From SZUA-545 sp050297855 (GTDB lineage Bacteria > Campylobacterota > Campylobacteria > Campylobacterales > SZUA-545), in NCBI GenBank assembly GCA_050297855.1, contig JBNKTC010000002.1:1-64000 (forward strand): DNA of 64,000 bases. Direction: 5' to 3'. This document shows positions 1 to 8,622 of the stretch, in pieces (positions within the stretch are counted from its first letter, which is position 1; every line of letters starts with the position of its first letter). The translations under genes were made by a program, and so were the position numbers. The notes beneath the pieces were generated by a model. The model saw nothing but the letters and a program-made list of their open reading frames with translations, did no database searches and had not been told where the DNA came from.

Positions 1-194
1 AGGGGCGCATCGACTCCGATGCTTACCGAAGAGTCCGAGAGATAGGACGTGATCAGCTCCACTACCTCCTCCAGGGTCTGGACCAAGCTGTGTTCTATCA
101 GTCTGGGAACAGGGTCATCGGATAAAACGGCAACGCCGGAAAGATTGTTATCCGTCCAGGCTAGATCGATACCGATAAAGACACGGGGACTCAC
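1..194 (-). CDS. DUF429 family protein (N-terminal part)
   Basis: Only the first 64 or so codons lie in the window; the gene runs off the left edge. Reading the minus strand from GTG at 194 gives a start like MSPRVFIGIDLAWTDNNLSG, and near the edge IGVDAPL. The IGID(L)AW opening and the GVDAP motif are typical of DUF429, a family with a predicted RNase H-like fold and no firm function. The GTG start overlaps the stop of the upstream kinase gene by four bases (GTGA), so the two are probably translated together. Confidence 0.75.
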   Translation of the reverse strand, partial: MSPRVFIGIDLAWTDNNLSGVAVLSDDPVPRLIEHSLVQTLEEVVELITSYLSDSSVSIGVDAP

Positions 195-1738
195 GCGTCG
201 TTACGGCACCTTAACAGGATTCTAAAAACCGCCCCGTCTTGGCCGTTTTCAGCCTCCAGTTTCCCGTCCATACTCTCTTCGACGATCATCTTGGACATAT
301 AAAGCCCGATCCCCGTCCCCTTCTCTTCCGATTTGGTGGTGACGTAGGGTTCGAACATCCGTCCCATGATGCTTTCGGCTACGCCGCCGGCGTTATCTCT
401 GATCTTCACCGTTCCCTTCTCGTCATCCGCCGTGATCGTGATCGTGACACGGCGTGCGGCGATCTTGTTGTCGATAAAGGCATCACGGGCGTTGTTCAGG
501 AGGTTGATGATCACCTGTTTAAACTCGTTGATGTGGCCGTAGAGGATCAACGGCGCCTTCTCGTCGATGGAGACGGCGATGCCGTTGTTCTGGTACTGTT
601 TTCCCAGCAGGTCCAGGACGTCCAGCACCGCCTTTTCGACGTTAAAGTGCTTTTTGTTCTTGTTGGGTTTGAAGAAGTCCCGGAAATCGTCGATGGTCTG
701 GGACATGTAACGGATGTTGCGCATTCCGCTTTCGACCACATCGTTGATATAGGTCTCGTCGATCTCCCCGAACTGGTAGGCATCCCCGATATCCTGCATG
801 ATCAGCCCCAGGGCGTTAAGGGGCTGTTTCCACTGGTGGGCGATGGCGCCGATCATCTCGCCCATCTGGGCCTGTCGTGACTGCATCTCCAGCAGGCGCT
901 GTTTAAAGGCGATCTCCTTTTTGGCATCCAGGGCGATCTGTTCGAACTTGTCCTTTCGCTCTTCCAGTTGGGTGATGTCCGAGAAGGTGAAGAGGTAGCG
1001 CTCCAGGTCGGGGAACTTGGAGTACTGGATGATGTAGGGGATCGGCATCTCGCCGGGAAGTCCGCGCAGGTAGGCGATGTGCTGGCGGCCGGGGTTGTTG
1101 ATGATGTACTGGAGCCACATGTTGGCATCGAAGAGCTCGTCGCTGTCCTCCTCGATCTTTTCGATATGGTCGATGAGGCTGTCGCTGGAGTCTAGGAATG
1201 CCTCCAGGGAGTCGTGCCCCATAAAGCGCAGAAAGGTCTTGTTGATAAACTCCACCTCCCCGTCGCGCATCGTCAGCATAAAAGAGGGGCTGGCATCGAG
1301 GATGTGGCGCATGAACTGCAGGTGGGATTCCAGTTCGTACTGGCGTTTGATCAGCAGGACGCTTTTATAGATCGCATCGCAGAGCCGGTCGTAGTCGATC
1401 GGTTTGAGGATATAGCTGTCGACCCCCAGGTTGATCGCTTCCTGCAGGGAGGCGGGATCCTCGAAGGCGCAGGTGATGATCACCGGGATGTGGGGGTTGA
1501 GTTCTTTAAGGGCCTTGATCATCTCCAGGCCGTTTTGGACCGGGAGCTTGATTGCCGTGATCAGCAGGTCGGGCTGATGATCACTGTAGAGGCGGAGGGC
1601 CGTTTCGGCATCGGCGGCACTGTAGAGTTTTTTGACACGCGGCGAGAGGGTCTTTTCCGTTGTTTTACGGATAGCGGCATCATGTTCTACATACAGAACA
1701 GTAATATCTGACAATATATTGGAGTGGATAGGTGTCAT
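191..1738 (-). CDS. Sensor histidine kinase with degenerate N-terminal receiver domain and PAS
   Basis: A 515-residue cytoplasmic signalling protein: receiver-like domain (about 12-125), PAS domain (about 140-255), a helical linker, then a kinase core with phospho-acceptor His301 in AIAHQWKQPLN, an N-box (NNARDA, about 415), DNAGG (about 448) and GTGIGL (about 475). The kinase residues look intact. The receiver does not: the usual acidic pair reads E18-H19, the phospho-acceptor Asp position is Ala62 (LLITAIKLP), and the conserved Thr is Cys90; Lys112 is kept. It therefore probably cannot be phosphorylated and may act as a binding or dimerisation module. It is an orphan kinase: no separate regulator gene is next to it. 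The start at 1738 lies behind a good TATAAT. Confidence 0.9.
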   Translation of the reverse strand: MTPIHSNILSDITVLYVEHDAAIRKTTEKTLSPRVKKLYSAADAETALRLYSDHQPDLLITAIKLPVQNGLEMIKALKELNPHIPVIITCAFEDPASLQEAINLGVDSYILKPIDYDRLCDAIYKSVLLIKRQYELESHLQFMRHILDASPSFMLTMRDGEVEFINKTFLRFMGHDSLEAFLDSSDSLIDHIEKIEEDSDELFDANMWLQYIINNPGRQHIAYLRGLPGEMPIPYIIQYSKFPDLERYLFTFSDITQLEERKDKFEQIALDAKKEIAFKQRLLEMQSRQAQMGEMIGAIAHQWKQPLNALGLIMQDIGDAYQFGEIDETYINDVVESGMRNIRYMSQTIDDFRDFFKPNKNKKHFNVEKAVLDVLDLLGKQYQNNGIAVSIDEKAPLILYGHINEFKQVIINLLNNARDAFIDNKIAARRVTITITADDEKGTVKIRDNAGGVAESIMGRMFEPYVTTKSEEKGTGIGLYMSKMIVEESMDGKLEAENGQDGAVFRILLRCRNDA

Positions 1739-1768
1739 GCGGTCCGATCTATTGGGTTATCTCTATTT

Positions 1769-1774
1769 ATTATA
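1769..1774 (-). promoter_or_regulatory. -10 element (TATAAT) for the sensor kinase gene
   Basis: The minus strand reads TATAAT here, about 31 bases before the kinase start codon. A TTGTT/AACAA dyad lies just upstream. It is back to back with the + strand -10 element at 1820. Confidence 0.6.
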
Positions 1775-1819
1775 GAGCGTTTTTGTTAAAACAAGTAGGG
1801 GGCTTTACGCAAGGTGTAT

Positions 1820-1825
1820 TATAAT
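1820..1825 (+). promoter_or_regulatory. -10 element (TATAAT) for the 1850-4370 gene run
   Basis: A perfect TATAAT lies 24 bases before the ATG at 1850. It is the only clear promoter ahead of four overlapping + strand genes, so it probably drives them as one transcript. Confidence 0.6.
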
Positions 1826-1849
1826 GCGTCGGTAAAGAGAGGGAGTACG

Positions 1850-2260
1850 ATGAGTGAACGGTGTCCTTGCGGAAGCGGTCTGGTCTTTAAAAAGTGCTGC
1901 CGCCGGTTTATCTTGGGCAAGGCGAGTGCCGCGACACCCCTGGAGCTGATGCGCTCACGTTACAGCGCCTATGCGACGGGTGCGGTGGAGTACCTGATCA
2001 AAACGACGCTTCCTGCAAAACGGGATACGTTGGACGCCGCGGAGCTGAAGGCGTGGTGCGACCAGACGGAGTGGAGCGGACTGGAGATCCTCCGTTTCGG
2101 TATCGAGGCGGAGAATCCCGATGCGGGGTTTGTGGAGTTTGTCGCTTCGTACGAGACGGGCGGGCAGCTGCTGCGGCACCATGAATACTCTACCTTTGTG
2201 CGGGTCGATTACCGTTGGTATTATGACGAAGGGAGGTTCGAAGATGAAGATCCGGCTTAA
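1850..2260 (+). CDS. YchJ-like SEC-C motif protein (UPF0225)
   Basis: A 136-residue protein opening MSERCPCGSGLVFKKCC, the zinc-binding SEC-C signature with Cys-x-Cys and a later Cys-Cys pair. The body (LMRSRYSAYATG, then HEYSTFVRVDYRWYYDEG) matches the YchJ/UPF0225 family. The family has no proven function; SEC-C tails bind zinc and can mediate contacts with partner proteins. ATG 1850 is preferred because it follows a purine-rich GAGAGGGAG site; an in-frame GTG at 1814 would add 12 unlikely residues and overlap the -10 element. The 3' end overlaps the next gene by 17 bases. Confidence 0.88.
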   Translation: MSERCPCGSGLVFKKCCRRFILGKASAATPLELMRSRYSAYATGAVEYLIKTTLPAKRDTLDAAELKAWCDQTEWSGLEILRFGIEAENPDAGFVEFVASYETGGQLLRHHEYSTFVRVDYRWYYDEGRFEDEDPA

Positions 2261-2834
2261 ACCGCTCCTGTTTGTCATCTACCTGGTGTTCTGGGCCGTG
2301 ATGGCGATCGATCCGCTCTATCCCGACGACTGGTTTTTGGAGAATATCCTGGTATTCGTCTCGGTTCCCGTGATCGTCTGGCTGGATCGCCGCTACGGGT
2401 TTTCGACCGAGAGTGTACTGTACCTCTTTATCTTTATGATGCTCCATGCCGTCGGGTCACACTATACCTACTCCCATGTCCCGCTTTTTAATGCGCTGTG
2501 GGAAAGCCTGGAGCTGAGCCGCAACCATTTTGACCGGGTAGTCCATTTTCTTTTCGGCTACCTCTTTATGCTGCCGATGTTCGAAGTGATCCGCAAGAGC
2601 GGGACAGCCAAAAACCCGGCACTGGCGCTCGCTTTTTTTATGCTCGTCTCCTTTTCGGGGCTGTACGAGGTGATGGAGTGGGCCGTAACGGAGATCACCC
2701 ACAGTGACCTGGGCATCGCCTTTTTAGGCGTCCAGGGGGATGTGTGGGACGCCCAGAAGGATATGGCCCTGGCCTTCTGCGGAAATATTCTGGGGCTGAT
2801 GAGGAGTATCTATGTTGCGAATCGGCGAGTATAA
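2244..2834 (+). CDS. DUF2238 (YjdF-like) inner-membrane protein
   Basis: A 196-residue polytopic membrane protein with about six hydrophobic segments. Family marks include HAVGSHYTYSHVPL, RNHFDRVVHFLFG, EWAV and GDVWDAQKDM, typical of DUF2238/YjdF. Several conserved His, Asp and Glu residues sit at membrane borders, which would suit metal or proton binding, but the function is unknown. The start is ATG 2244, behind GGGAGG, inside the end of the YchJ-like gene; its own end overlaps the CvfB-like gene by 23 bases. It belongs to the same transcript. Confidence 0.85.
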   Translation: MKIRLKPLLFVIYLVFWAVMAIDPLYPDDWFLENILVFVSVPVIVWLDRRYGFSTESVLYLFIFMMLHAVGSHYTYSHVPLFNALWESLELSRNHFDRVVHFLFGYLFMLPMFEVIRKSGTAKNPALALAFFMLVSFSGLYEVMEWAVTEITHSDLGIAFLGVQGDVWDAQKDMALAFCGNILGLMRSIYVANRRV

Positions 2835-3642
2835 CACCCTTCCCGTCGTCAAGGAGGTGGAGTTCGGCTGTTACCTGCGGGCTGATGATGAAGAGATCCT
2901 GCTGCCGGCGAAGTATGTCCCCCAAGGAACGAAGCTCGGGGATGAGCTGAACGTCTTTATCTATACCGATTCCGAGGATCGCCTGATCGCTACGACGCGT
3001 CGTCCCAAGGTGACTGTCGGCGAGTTTGCCGCGCTGGAGGTGGTGGACGTGGCCGATTTCGGCGCCTTTTTGGACATGGGACTGGAGAAGGACCTGCTGG
3101 TCCCGAAAAAAGAGCAGCGCCCCCGCATGAAAAAAGGGGAGACCTATGTCGTGCGGGTCTACCGGGACAAGCAGACCGAACGCATGGCGGCTACGGCAAA
3201 GCTGGAACCCTTCTTAAAAAAAGCAGGCCGCTTTTTGAAAAAGTCGCAGAGAGTCGAGATCATGGTCTATGACCGGAGCGACCTGGGGCTTTCCGTCATC
3301 GTCAACGGACAGTTCCAGGGGATGGTATTCGGCAGCGACATCTACGGGGAGCCAAAGATCGGGGAGGTACTGAGTGGATTTATCAAGAACATCCGCCCCG
3401 ACGGCAAACTGGATATCTCCCTCAAGCCCCTGGGTAAAGGGGCGTTGCGCGAACACTGCGACACGGTGCTGCGGGTACTCAGGGAGGCGGGGGGAAGCCT
3501 GCCCCATCACTACAAGAGCACTCCCGAGGCGATCAACGAGACTTTCGCCATGAGCCGTAAGGCGTTTAAGAGTGCCCTGACCACCCTGATCGACGAGGGA
3601 CTGATCACGGTGGATGAGAACGGAACGAGGCTAAAGGGGTGA
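2812..3642 (+). CDS. CvfB-like S1 RNA-binding protein
   Basis: A 276-residue protein of the CvfB/YitL family: an N-terminal S1-like barrel (GCYLRADDEEILLP), a second S1 domain (VVDVADFGAFLDMGLEKDLL), a third (QFQGMVFGSDIYGEPKIGE) and a C-terminal winged helix (HYKSTPEAINETFAMSRKA). CvfB in Staphylococcus binds RNA and affects virulence gene expression; in other bacteria the role is not settled. Here it sits between a membrane protein and a secreted deacetylase, overlapping both neighbours. No S1 site looks broken. The start at ATG 2812 gives the normal family N-terminus. Confidence 0.87.
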   Translation: MLRIGEYNTLPVVKEVEFGCYLRADDEEILLPAKYVPQGTKLGDELNVFIYTDSEDRLIATTRRPKVTVGEFAALEVVDVADFGAFLDMGLEKDLLVPKKEQRPRMKKGETYVVRVYRDKQTERMAATAKLEPFLKKAGRFLKKSQRVEIMVYDRSDLGLSVIVNGQFQGMVFGSDIYGEPKIGEVLSGFIKNIRPDGKLDISLKPLGKGALREHCDTVLRVLREAGGSLPHHYKSTPEAINETFAMSRKAFKSALTTLIDEGLITVDENGTRLKG

Positions 3643-4370
3643 TGCACTCCGGCATACTGTTCGCACTGCTGCTATTGGCAGAGGCGCTCTTTGGGGCCCA
3701 ACTGCGCAACACGATGCCCAATGCCGCGCTGGAACGGTTTAAAACCGATGCCAACCGAAAAGCGGCCCGCTTCCCAGCCACCTACATCCTGGAAGGTGAG
3801 CAGGAAGGGCGGACCCTCTACCTTACTTTCGACGACGGCCCCGACCGGTTCAATACCCCGAAGATCCTGGATATCCTGGCTGTTGAAGGGGTCAAGGCCA
3901 CCTTCTTTTTCCTTGGCTCGCGCCTGGACGGTGCCCCTGAGATCGTCCGCCGGGCATCGGCGGACGGGCATACTATCCTTCCCCACGGTTTCCACCATGT
4001 CGATTTCCGCAAACACTCCTTTGAACATATCCTGATACACCAGCTTATCCCCGCTTCCAAGGCGATTGCCGTTTTGACGGGGAAAGAGGTCCCCAAAGCG
4101 TTCCGGCCCCCCTATGGTGCGGTGAGTGACGGGCAGATCGTCCGCCTGGGGGACGGGGGATACCGTATTATCAACTGGTCCGTGGACAGTTTCGACTGGA
4201 TGAAGGGGCGCAGCAGCGGGGAGATCGTCGCCGAAGTGATGCGGTATGTCCATCCCGGCGCCATCATCCTGCTCCACTCGGGCGGGGGCAACCGGCAGAC
4301 TCCCGCCGCCCTTAAAGAGCTGATCCCGCGGCTGAAACGCGAAGGGTACCGTTTTGCTCCGTTGTATTAG
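3642..4370 (+). CDS. Exported polysaccharide deacetylase (NodB family)
   Basis: A 242-residue exported enzyme. A signal peptide (about 1-20) precedes a NodB domain with all five motifs: TFDDGP, the metal-binding HGFHH, RPPYG, WSVDSFDW and ILLHSG. This points to metal-dependent removal of acetyl groups from a sugar polymer, probably peptidoglycan or an exopolysaccharide, in the periplasm. The start ATG 3642 overlaps the CvfB-like stop (TGATG); a GTG one codon earlier is also in frame. The gene is normal in length for a single-domain deacetylase and ends the run. Confidence 0.92.
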   Translation: MHSGILFALLLLAEALFGAQLRNTMPNAALERFKTDANRKAARFPATYILEGEQEGRTLYLTFDDGPDRFNTPKILDILAVEGVKATFFFLGSRLDGAPEIVRRASADGHTILPHGFHHVDFRKHSFEHILIHQLIPASKAIAVLTGKEVPKAFRPPYGAVSDGQIVRLGDGGYRIINWSVDSFDWMKGRSSGEIVAEVMRYVHPGAIILLHSGGGNRQTPAALKELIPRLKREGYRFAPLY

Positions 4371-4418
4371 TCGGAATACGTTAGGATTAGGGAACTAAAT
4401 TCAACCTAGGACTGACGT

Positions 4419-6431
4419 TTGGAATGTTCGCTGATCGATATGCACCTGATCGAACCCCATCTCGAAGCCATCTTTGAAGAGTTCTATGAGAACATGCTCA
4501 ACGACGACCACCTGGCCGTCTACTTCAAAGACAGCGAGCAGATCCGGCAGCTGATCGTCAAACAGAAGCAGTTTTTTATCACGTCGCTCCACGCATCCGA
4601 CGCCCAGGTGGAGGCGGACTATTTTAAAATGGGTGAGCTGCATCACGAGATGCATATCCCCCTTTCGGATATTATCGCAGGGATCGAGTTTATCCGCAAG
4701 CGGATCTTTTACGTCCTCTATCACAACCGCTCCCTCGATCTCTATTTCGAGACGATCGATACCTTTTTTGACCGTGCCAGGAACAGTATGTCCAAGGGGT
4801 ATTTCAAAAGCCAGCTCCTCAGCTCCCAGAAGCGTTACCGGGGGGAGCTTGGAGGAAAGATCCAGTACCGCGTCCATATCCGGTGGGTACTGGATTTTAT
4901 CGAGTATCTGGGTTCGGACTGCACCCTGCCCAAACCGCCGATCGACCATGAGAAAAGCGTTTTCCAGGAGTGGCTTAACCATCCCCAGTCCGAGATCATT
5001 TTCCGCGATTCGGGGAAATACGACGAGATCCGCGATACCAATATCCTGATCCACCGCCTCTCCAACAGTATCATCTACCACATCTCCAAAAACAACTACT
5101 ACGAAGCGTACTCTATTTTCAAGGAGTTCAGCAACAAATCGACCTACCTGATCCATACGCTCAACATGGTGCTGATCAATTTTTACAACAGTAAAGAGGA
5201 GCGGTTTTTCAAGCACATCTTCGCCGATTCCGCAGCCCAGGGGCACCTGAGCCTGCTGAACATCCGAAAACTCGGTTTTATCAATAAGTACAACGGGGTC
5301 GATGTGGGGGATCATGTCATCTTTACGATCGACGAAGCGATCAAAAGCTACATCGTCGGCCTGGACGACTCCATCGTCTATACCCGTATCTCCGACGGGG
5401 AGTTTTATATCTACTACCCCGACATCTCTTACGAGCAGGTGATGAAGCTCCAGGACTCCCTTAAAGAGTACCTGGAGAACCTGCTGATGGAGAAGGAGGG
5501 GTACCGCTTTACCGTCAAGGTGGCCATGGGGACCCTGACGGTCAACGGTTATTACAAGAAAGCGATCCTCAACAAGCTGCTTCACTACGTGATGATCAAG
5601 GCCAAGGAGTCGGCAGAGAACAGCTACTACCTCAGCGAATCGGAGCAGAGCGAGGCGATCGACCTGATCAACAAGTCCACCGAGGACATTATGTTTGTAC
5701 AGAAGGCGCTGCTGGAGAACAACCTGGAGATCTTCTTCCAGCCCATCTACGAGCTCAAGACCATGCAGATCTTCGACGTGGAGGTGCTGGCCCGGATCAA
5801 AAAAGGGGAGTTTTATATCACCGCCGGGGCGTTTATCGGGCTGATCTACGAACTGGACGTTATCATCGAACTGGATATCCAGATACTCAAGCGGCTGCTG
5901 GAAGTGAAGGAGAAGATCAAAAAGGTAAGTGCCACGATCTTTGTCAACGTCTCGCCCCAGTCGCTCCGTTCCAGACGCTATACCGACTTTTTAAAGACGA
6001 TGCTGCCGCAGTTTAAAGATGAAGGGCTTGAGGTCGTGTTCGAACTGACCGAGCAGTCGTTCCTGGAGAACATCGAGCTGGTGGCGGAACTGCACCGCAC
6101 CTTTGACATCACCTTCGCGGTGGACGACTTCGGGACGGGCTACTCGTCGCTCCGGACCGTAGCCGACCTGGCGGAGCACAACGTGATCAGCTTTATCAAG
6201 ATCGACGGTTCCATCGTCAAGAACATCGTCCTCTCCCAAAGCTCCTTTGACGTCCTGGATGCCACCAGCTACATGACCAAAAAGCTGAACCTGAGCAATA
6301 TCGCCGAGTTTATCGAAAACGAAGAGATACTGGATAAGGTCAAGAGCCTGGGCATTGCTTACGGGCAGGGCTTCCACCTCTCCAAACCGATGCATATCGA
6401 CGACCTTCTTCATCACGAGAAACTTACTTAA
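4419..6431 (+). CDS. Globin-coupled sensor with degenerate GGDEF and intact EAL domain
   Basis: A 670-residue cyclic-di-GMP protein. Residues about 8-150 look like a protoglobin heme sensor: the segment LHHEMHIP fits the proximal-histidine pattern HxxxxxP, making His75 the likely heme ligand. A helical linker follows. The GGDEF site reads SDGEF (RISDGEFYIYY), so cyclase activity is unlikely. The EAL domain keeps the needed residues: EVLAR, NVSPQSL, ELTEQS, DDFGTGYSSL, KIDGS, EFIE and QGFHLSKP, so phosphodiesterase activity is likely and may respond to oxygen or another gas. The start is TTG 4419 or ATG 4440; neither has a strong ribosome site. The 3' end overlaps the convergent gene by 8 bases. 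Confidence 0.87.
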   Translation: MECSLIDMHLIEPHLEAIFEEFYENMLNDDHLAVYFKDSEQIRQLIVKQKQFFITSLHASDAQVEADYFKMGELHHEMHIPLSDIIAGIEFIRKRIFYVLYHNRSLDLYFETIDTFFDRARNSMSKGYFKSQLLSSQKRYRGELGGKIQYRVHIRWVLDFIEYLGSDCTLPKPPIDHEKSVFQEWLNHPQSEIIFRDSGKYDEIRDTNILIHRLSNSIIYHISKNNYYEAYSIFKEFSNKSTYLIHTLNMVLINFYNSKEERFFKHIFADSAAQGHLSLLNIRKLGFINKYNGVDVGDHVIFTIDEAIKSYIVGLDDSIVYTRISDGEFYIYYPDISYEQVMKLQDSLKEYLENLLMEKEGYRFTVKVAMGTLTVNGYYKKAILNKLLHYVMIKAKESAENSYYLSESEQSEAIDLINKSTEDIMFVQKALLENNLEIFFQPIYELKTMQIFDVEVLARIKKGEFYITAGAFIGLIYELDVIIELDIQILKRLLEVKEKIKKVSATIFVNVSPQSLRSRRYTDFLKTMLPQFKDEGLEVVFELTEQSFLENIELVAELHRTFDITFAVDDFGTGYSSLRTVADLAEHNVISFIKIDGSIVKNIVLSQSSFDVLDATSYMTKKLNLSNIAEFIENEEILDKVKSLGIAYGQGFHLSKPMHIDDLLHHEKLT

Positions 6432-6975
6432 GGGGGACGATCACCTCGAATTTTGCCTTGGGTGTCAGGTTCATCTTCTCCAGGTCCTCTGTCTGGTCCG
6501 GTTCGACCCCCAGTTCCATAACGGGGATGATCCGCTTGGTCCCGGGTATGACCAGTTTGTAGACCGCCCCCTCCCGGCCGATATCAAAGCCCGATTTTAG
6601 TTCCTCTTCCTCTGAAAGACGCAGGGGGGTATCGGGCGTTTTCTGTGTGATCCCGTAGATATCAAGGGGGAGTGTTTTCCCGGGGACATCGCTTTCAAGA
6701 AGCCTGCGGATATTGATCTTTTTAAGCTCCTCCTGGAGTGTCAGGCGGGCCTGCAGCGGGGCGAAGATAAGGTAGTCGATCGCTCCCAGGGGGCGGCGGT
6801 AGGTCCGATAGGAGAGCAGGTATGCCAGGACATCGGGGTCGGTGAAGTAGCGCGGGGCTTCGGGCATGACGGGTCGGGAGATGATACGGGTGAAATCCTC
6901 TTCGTAGCGGAACCATAAGGCCGCCGCGATCAGTCCCGCAAGCAGCAGCAGGGTGGACCACTGGAGTCTATGCAT
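6424..6975 (-). CDS. Hypothetical membrane-anchored envelope protein
   Basis: A 183-residue protein with one N-terminal hydrophobic segment (about 6-22, STLLLLAGLIAAALWF) and no lipobox, so probably a signal anchor with a periplasmic body. The rest is soluble and charged, with no motif I recognise. It starts 1 base after the stop of the YfaZ-like gene and is very likely co-transcribed with it, which suggests a cell-envelope role. The tail overlaps the end of the globin-EAL gene on the other strand. Confidence 0.7.
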   Translation of the reverse strand: MHRLQWSTLLLLAGLIAAALWFRYEEDFTRIISRPVMPEAPRYFTDPDVLAYLLSYRTYRRPLGAIDYLIFAPLQARLTLQEELKKINIRRLLESDVPGKTLPLDIYGITQKTPDTPLRLSEEEELKSGFDIGREGAVYKLVIPGTKRIIPVMELGVEPDQTEDLEKMNLTPKAKFEVIVPLK

Positions 6976-6976
6976 G

Positions 6977-7555
6977 TTAGAAGAGGTATTTGATACCGAT
7001 GAACCCGGCGTTGGTCAGTTCGTAGCTGCCGGCGTCTTTATGCTGCAGGCGGATGTTCTTCCCTCCGATGTAGCCCTTGAGTCTTTTTGTCAGGGCGACG
7101 TTGAGACTGAGTACGACCTCTTCGTATCCTTCGAAACGGTCGGCAAAGACCAGGAATGGAGGGGCATAGTAGTAGACGACCGCCGCATAGAGCTGCCGTT
7201 TGATCGGGATATGGTAAAAGGCGTGCACTCCGGCGGCCAGGGCCTTGAACTCGCCGTCTCCCGCGTCGTGGCTGATATCGGCTTTGAGCAGTTTGCCCCC
7301 CGCCCCGAAAGTCCAGTGGTCGTAGGGGCGTTTCCCGATGGCGATCCCTTCGACAAAGAGCATCTGCTGGCGGGTATCGAACTCGTCTTCACTCTGGAGG
7401 TATCCAAGGGAGATCTGGCCGTTGGTGGCGGCATCGATGCGCGTATGGAGAGTCCCGCTCAGTTCGTAATCGCTGCCGTTGCTGTTAAACTCCAGCGATT
7501 CGGCCTGCAAAAGAGCGGCTCCCATCAGCAGAATAAGCAGTGCGCGTCGTATCAT
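6977..7555 (-). CDS. YfaZ-like outer-membrane protein
   Basis: About 192 residues: a signal peptide ending near LLQAES, then alternating polar and hydrophobic strands rich in Tyr and Gly, ending with Phe (GIKYLF). This is the layout of a small outer-membrane beta-barrel, and segments such as KGYIGGKNIRLQHKDAGSYE resemble the YfaZ family. YfaZ has no proven role. The ATG at 7555 is chosen over the ATG two codons earlier because the GGAAGG site then has a proper 6-base gap. A TATAAT lies at 7583, overlapping the upstream gene's stop. Confidence 0.75.
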   Translation of the reverse strand: MIRRALLILLMGAALLQAESLEFNSNGSDYELSGTLHTRIDAATNGQISLGYLQSEDEFDTRQQMLFVEGIAIGKRPYDHWTFGAGGKLLKADISHDAGDGEFKALAAGVHAFYHIPIKRQLYAAVVYYYAPPFLVFADRFEGYEEVVLSLNVALTKRLKGYIGGKNIRLQHKDAGSYELTNAGFIGIKYLF

Positions 7556-7582
7556 CTCCATCCTTCCGGTTTGTTTTGGGCC

Positions 7583-7588
7583 ATTATA
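7583..7588 (-). promoter_or_regulatory. -10 element (TATAAT) for the YfaZ-like gene
   Basis: The minus strand reads CGGCTATAATGG here; the TAA of the upstream oxidoreductase gene is part of this box. It lies 27 bases before the chosen start. Confidence 0.5.
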
Positions 7589-8537
7589 GCCGATTCTTTA
7601 TGTGATTGACGATTTTAAAGGCGTGGTTGAGCCCCGCAGCGATGGAGCCGCCGATCTCGATGGCCACGTCCCCGGCCACATAGAGCCCCGGGATGGGGGT
7701 CTGGTGGTCCGCGTCGCAGACCGGTCGGCCCTTTTCGTTGACCTCGATGCCGCATTTTTTCAGCATGTCCGTCGGCATCACACCGCCCAGGGCGTAGATG
7801 ATGCGGTCGTAGTAGAAGACCATCCCGTCGGTGTAGGTGACTTTGATCTTCCCCTTTTCTCCTTCCAGGGAGGTGATATCCGTCCCCAGTTTGAGGAACA
7901 TCCGTTTTTTCTCCACACACTCGTAGACGATCTTCTCGTTTTCGGGGTTGAGGCGGCTGAAGCTTCCGCGGCGGTAGTTGAGGGTGACGTTGTTGGTATC
8001 GGCCAGGTAGTAGGCGTATTCGGCCGCGGTGTTGCCGCCGCCGACGACCAGGACCTCTTCGTCCTTGGAGCAGTGGTCGAGGTTGAAGTTGACCCGCTGT
8101 TTTATGGAAGGGGGGATCTTGTAGGAGGGTTTGTTGGGTTTGCCCATGCTGCCGATAGCGACGATGACGTTGCGCGCTTCGTAGAGCTCGCCGTCCGTCG
8201 TCTTGACCAGGAAGTGGGTCTCTTTGACGACCGAGTCGATCTCGGTGTTAAAGAGGGCGTTGACCTGGTGGTCGTCGAGCATCTTGTCGAAGAGGTCGAG
8301 GGTGCTCTCTTTGGTCCCGTCGGTAAAGTCGATATTGCCGTGGAGATCGACCTTCTGCCCTTTCCAGTCTTTATCGACACGCTTGTTGTCCTTATAGTAT
8401 TTCCGGATCGTCATGGAGTGGTTGTCCCCCTTCTCAAAGAGGATCACCTCCTTCATCCCGCCGATGACCGATTCCACCGCCGCGGCGATCCCCGCCGGTC
8501 CCGCACCGATGATGGCGATATCATACACTGTTCCCAT
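7584..8537 (-). CDS. YpdA-like FAD/NAD(P)-dependent oxidoreductase
   Basis: A 317-residue cytoplasmic flavoprotein with two dinucleotide folds: FAD site GAGPAG near the N-terminus (DIAIIGAGPAGIAAA), NAD(P)H site VVGGGNTAAEYA in the middle, and the late FAD motif LYVAGDVA. The overall layout is that of thioredoxin reductase-like proteins, but no CxxC pair is visible, so it is not a classical thioredoxin reductase. It most resembles the YpdA/Cj0559 group; YpdA reduces bacillithiol disulfide in Firmicutes, and the substrate here is unknown. It starts with ATG behind an AAGGAGGC site. Confidence 0.87.
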   Translation of the reverse strand: MGTVYDIAIIGAGPAGIAAAVESVIGGMKEVILFEKGDNHSMTIRKYYKDNKRVDKDWKGQKVDLHGNIDFTDGTKESTLDLFDKMLDDHQVNALFNTEIDSVVKETHFLVKTTDGELYEARNVIVAIGSMGKPNKPSYKIPPSIKQRVNFNLDHCSKDEEVLVVGGGNTAAEYAYYLADTNNVTLNYRRGSFSRLNPENEKIVYECVEKKRMFLKLGTDITSLEGEKGKIKVTYTDGMVFYYDRIIYALGGVMPTDMLKKCGIEVNEKGRPVCDADHQTPIPGLYVAGDVAIEIGGSIAAGLNHAFKIVNHIKNRL

Positions 8538-8622
8538 ATTGCCTCCTTGACAGGCTTTCGTGTCGTTCTTTAGGCAACAATCTACTATGATTTTGTTTAT
8601 AAAAAAATTGTATAGGAGTCAA

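Noticed and set aside
7602..8573. Plus-strand open frame opposite the flavin oxidoreductase
   Set aside because: Antisense shadow: Val/Asp/Gly-rich with no family resemblance, while the minus-strand frame has full FAD and NAD(P) motifs.
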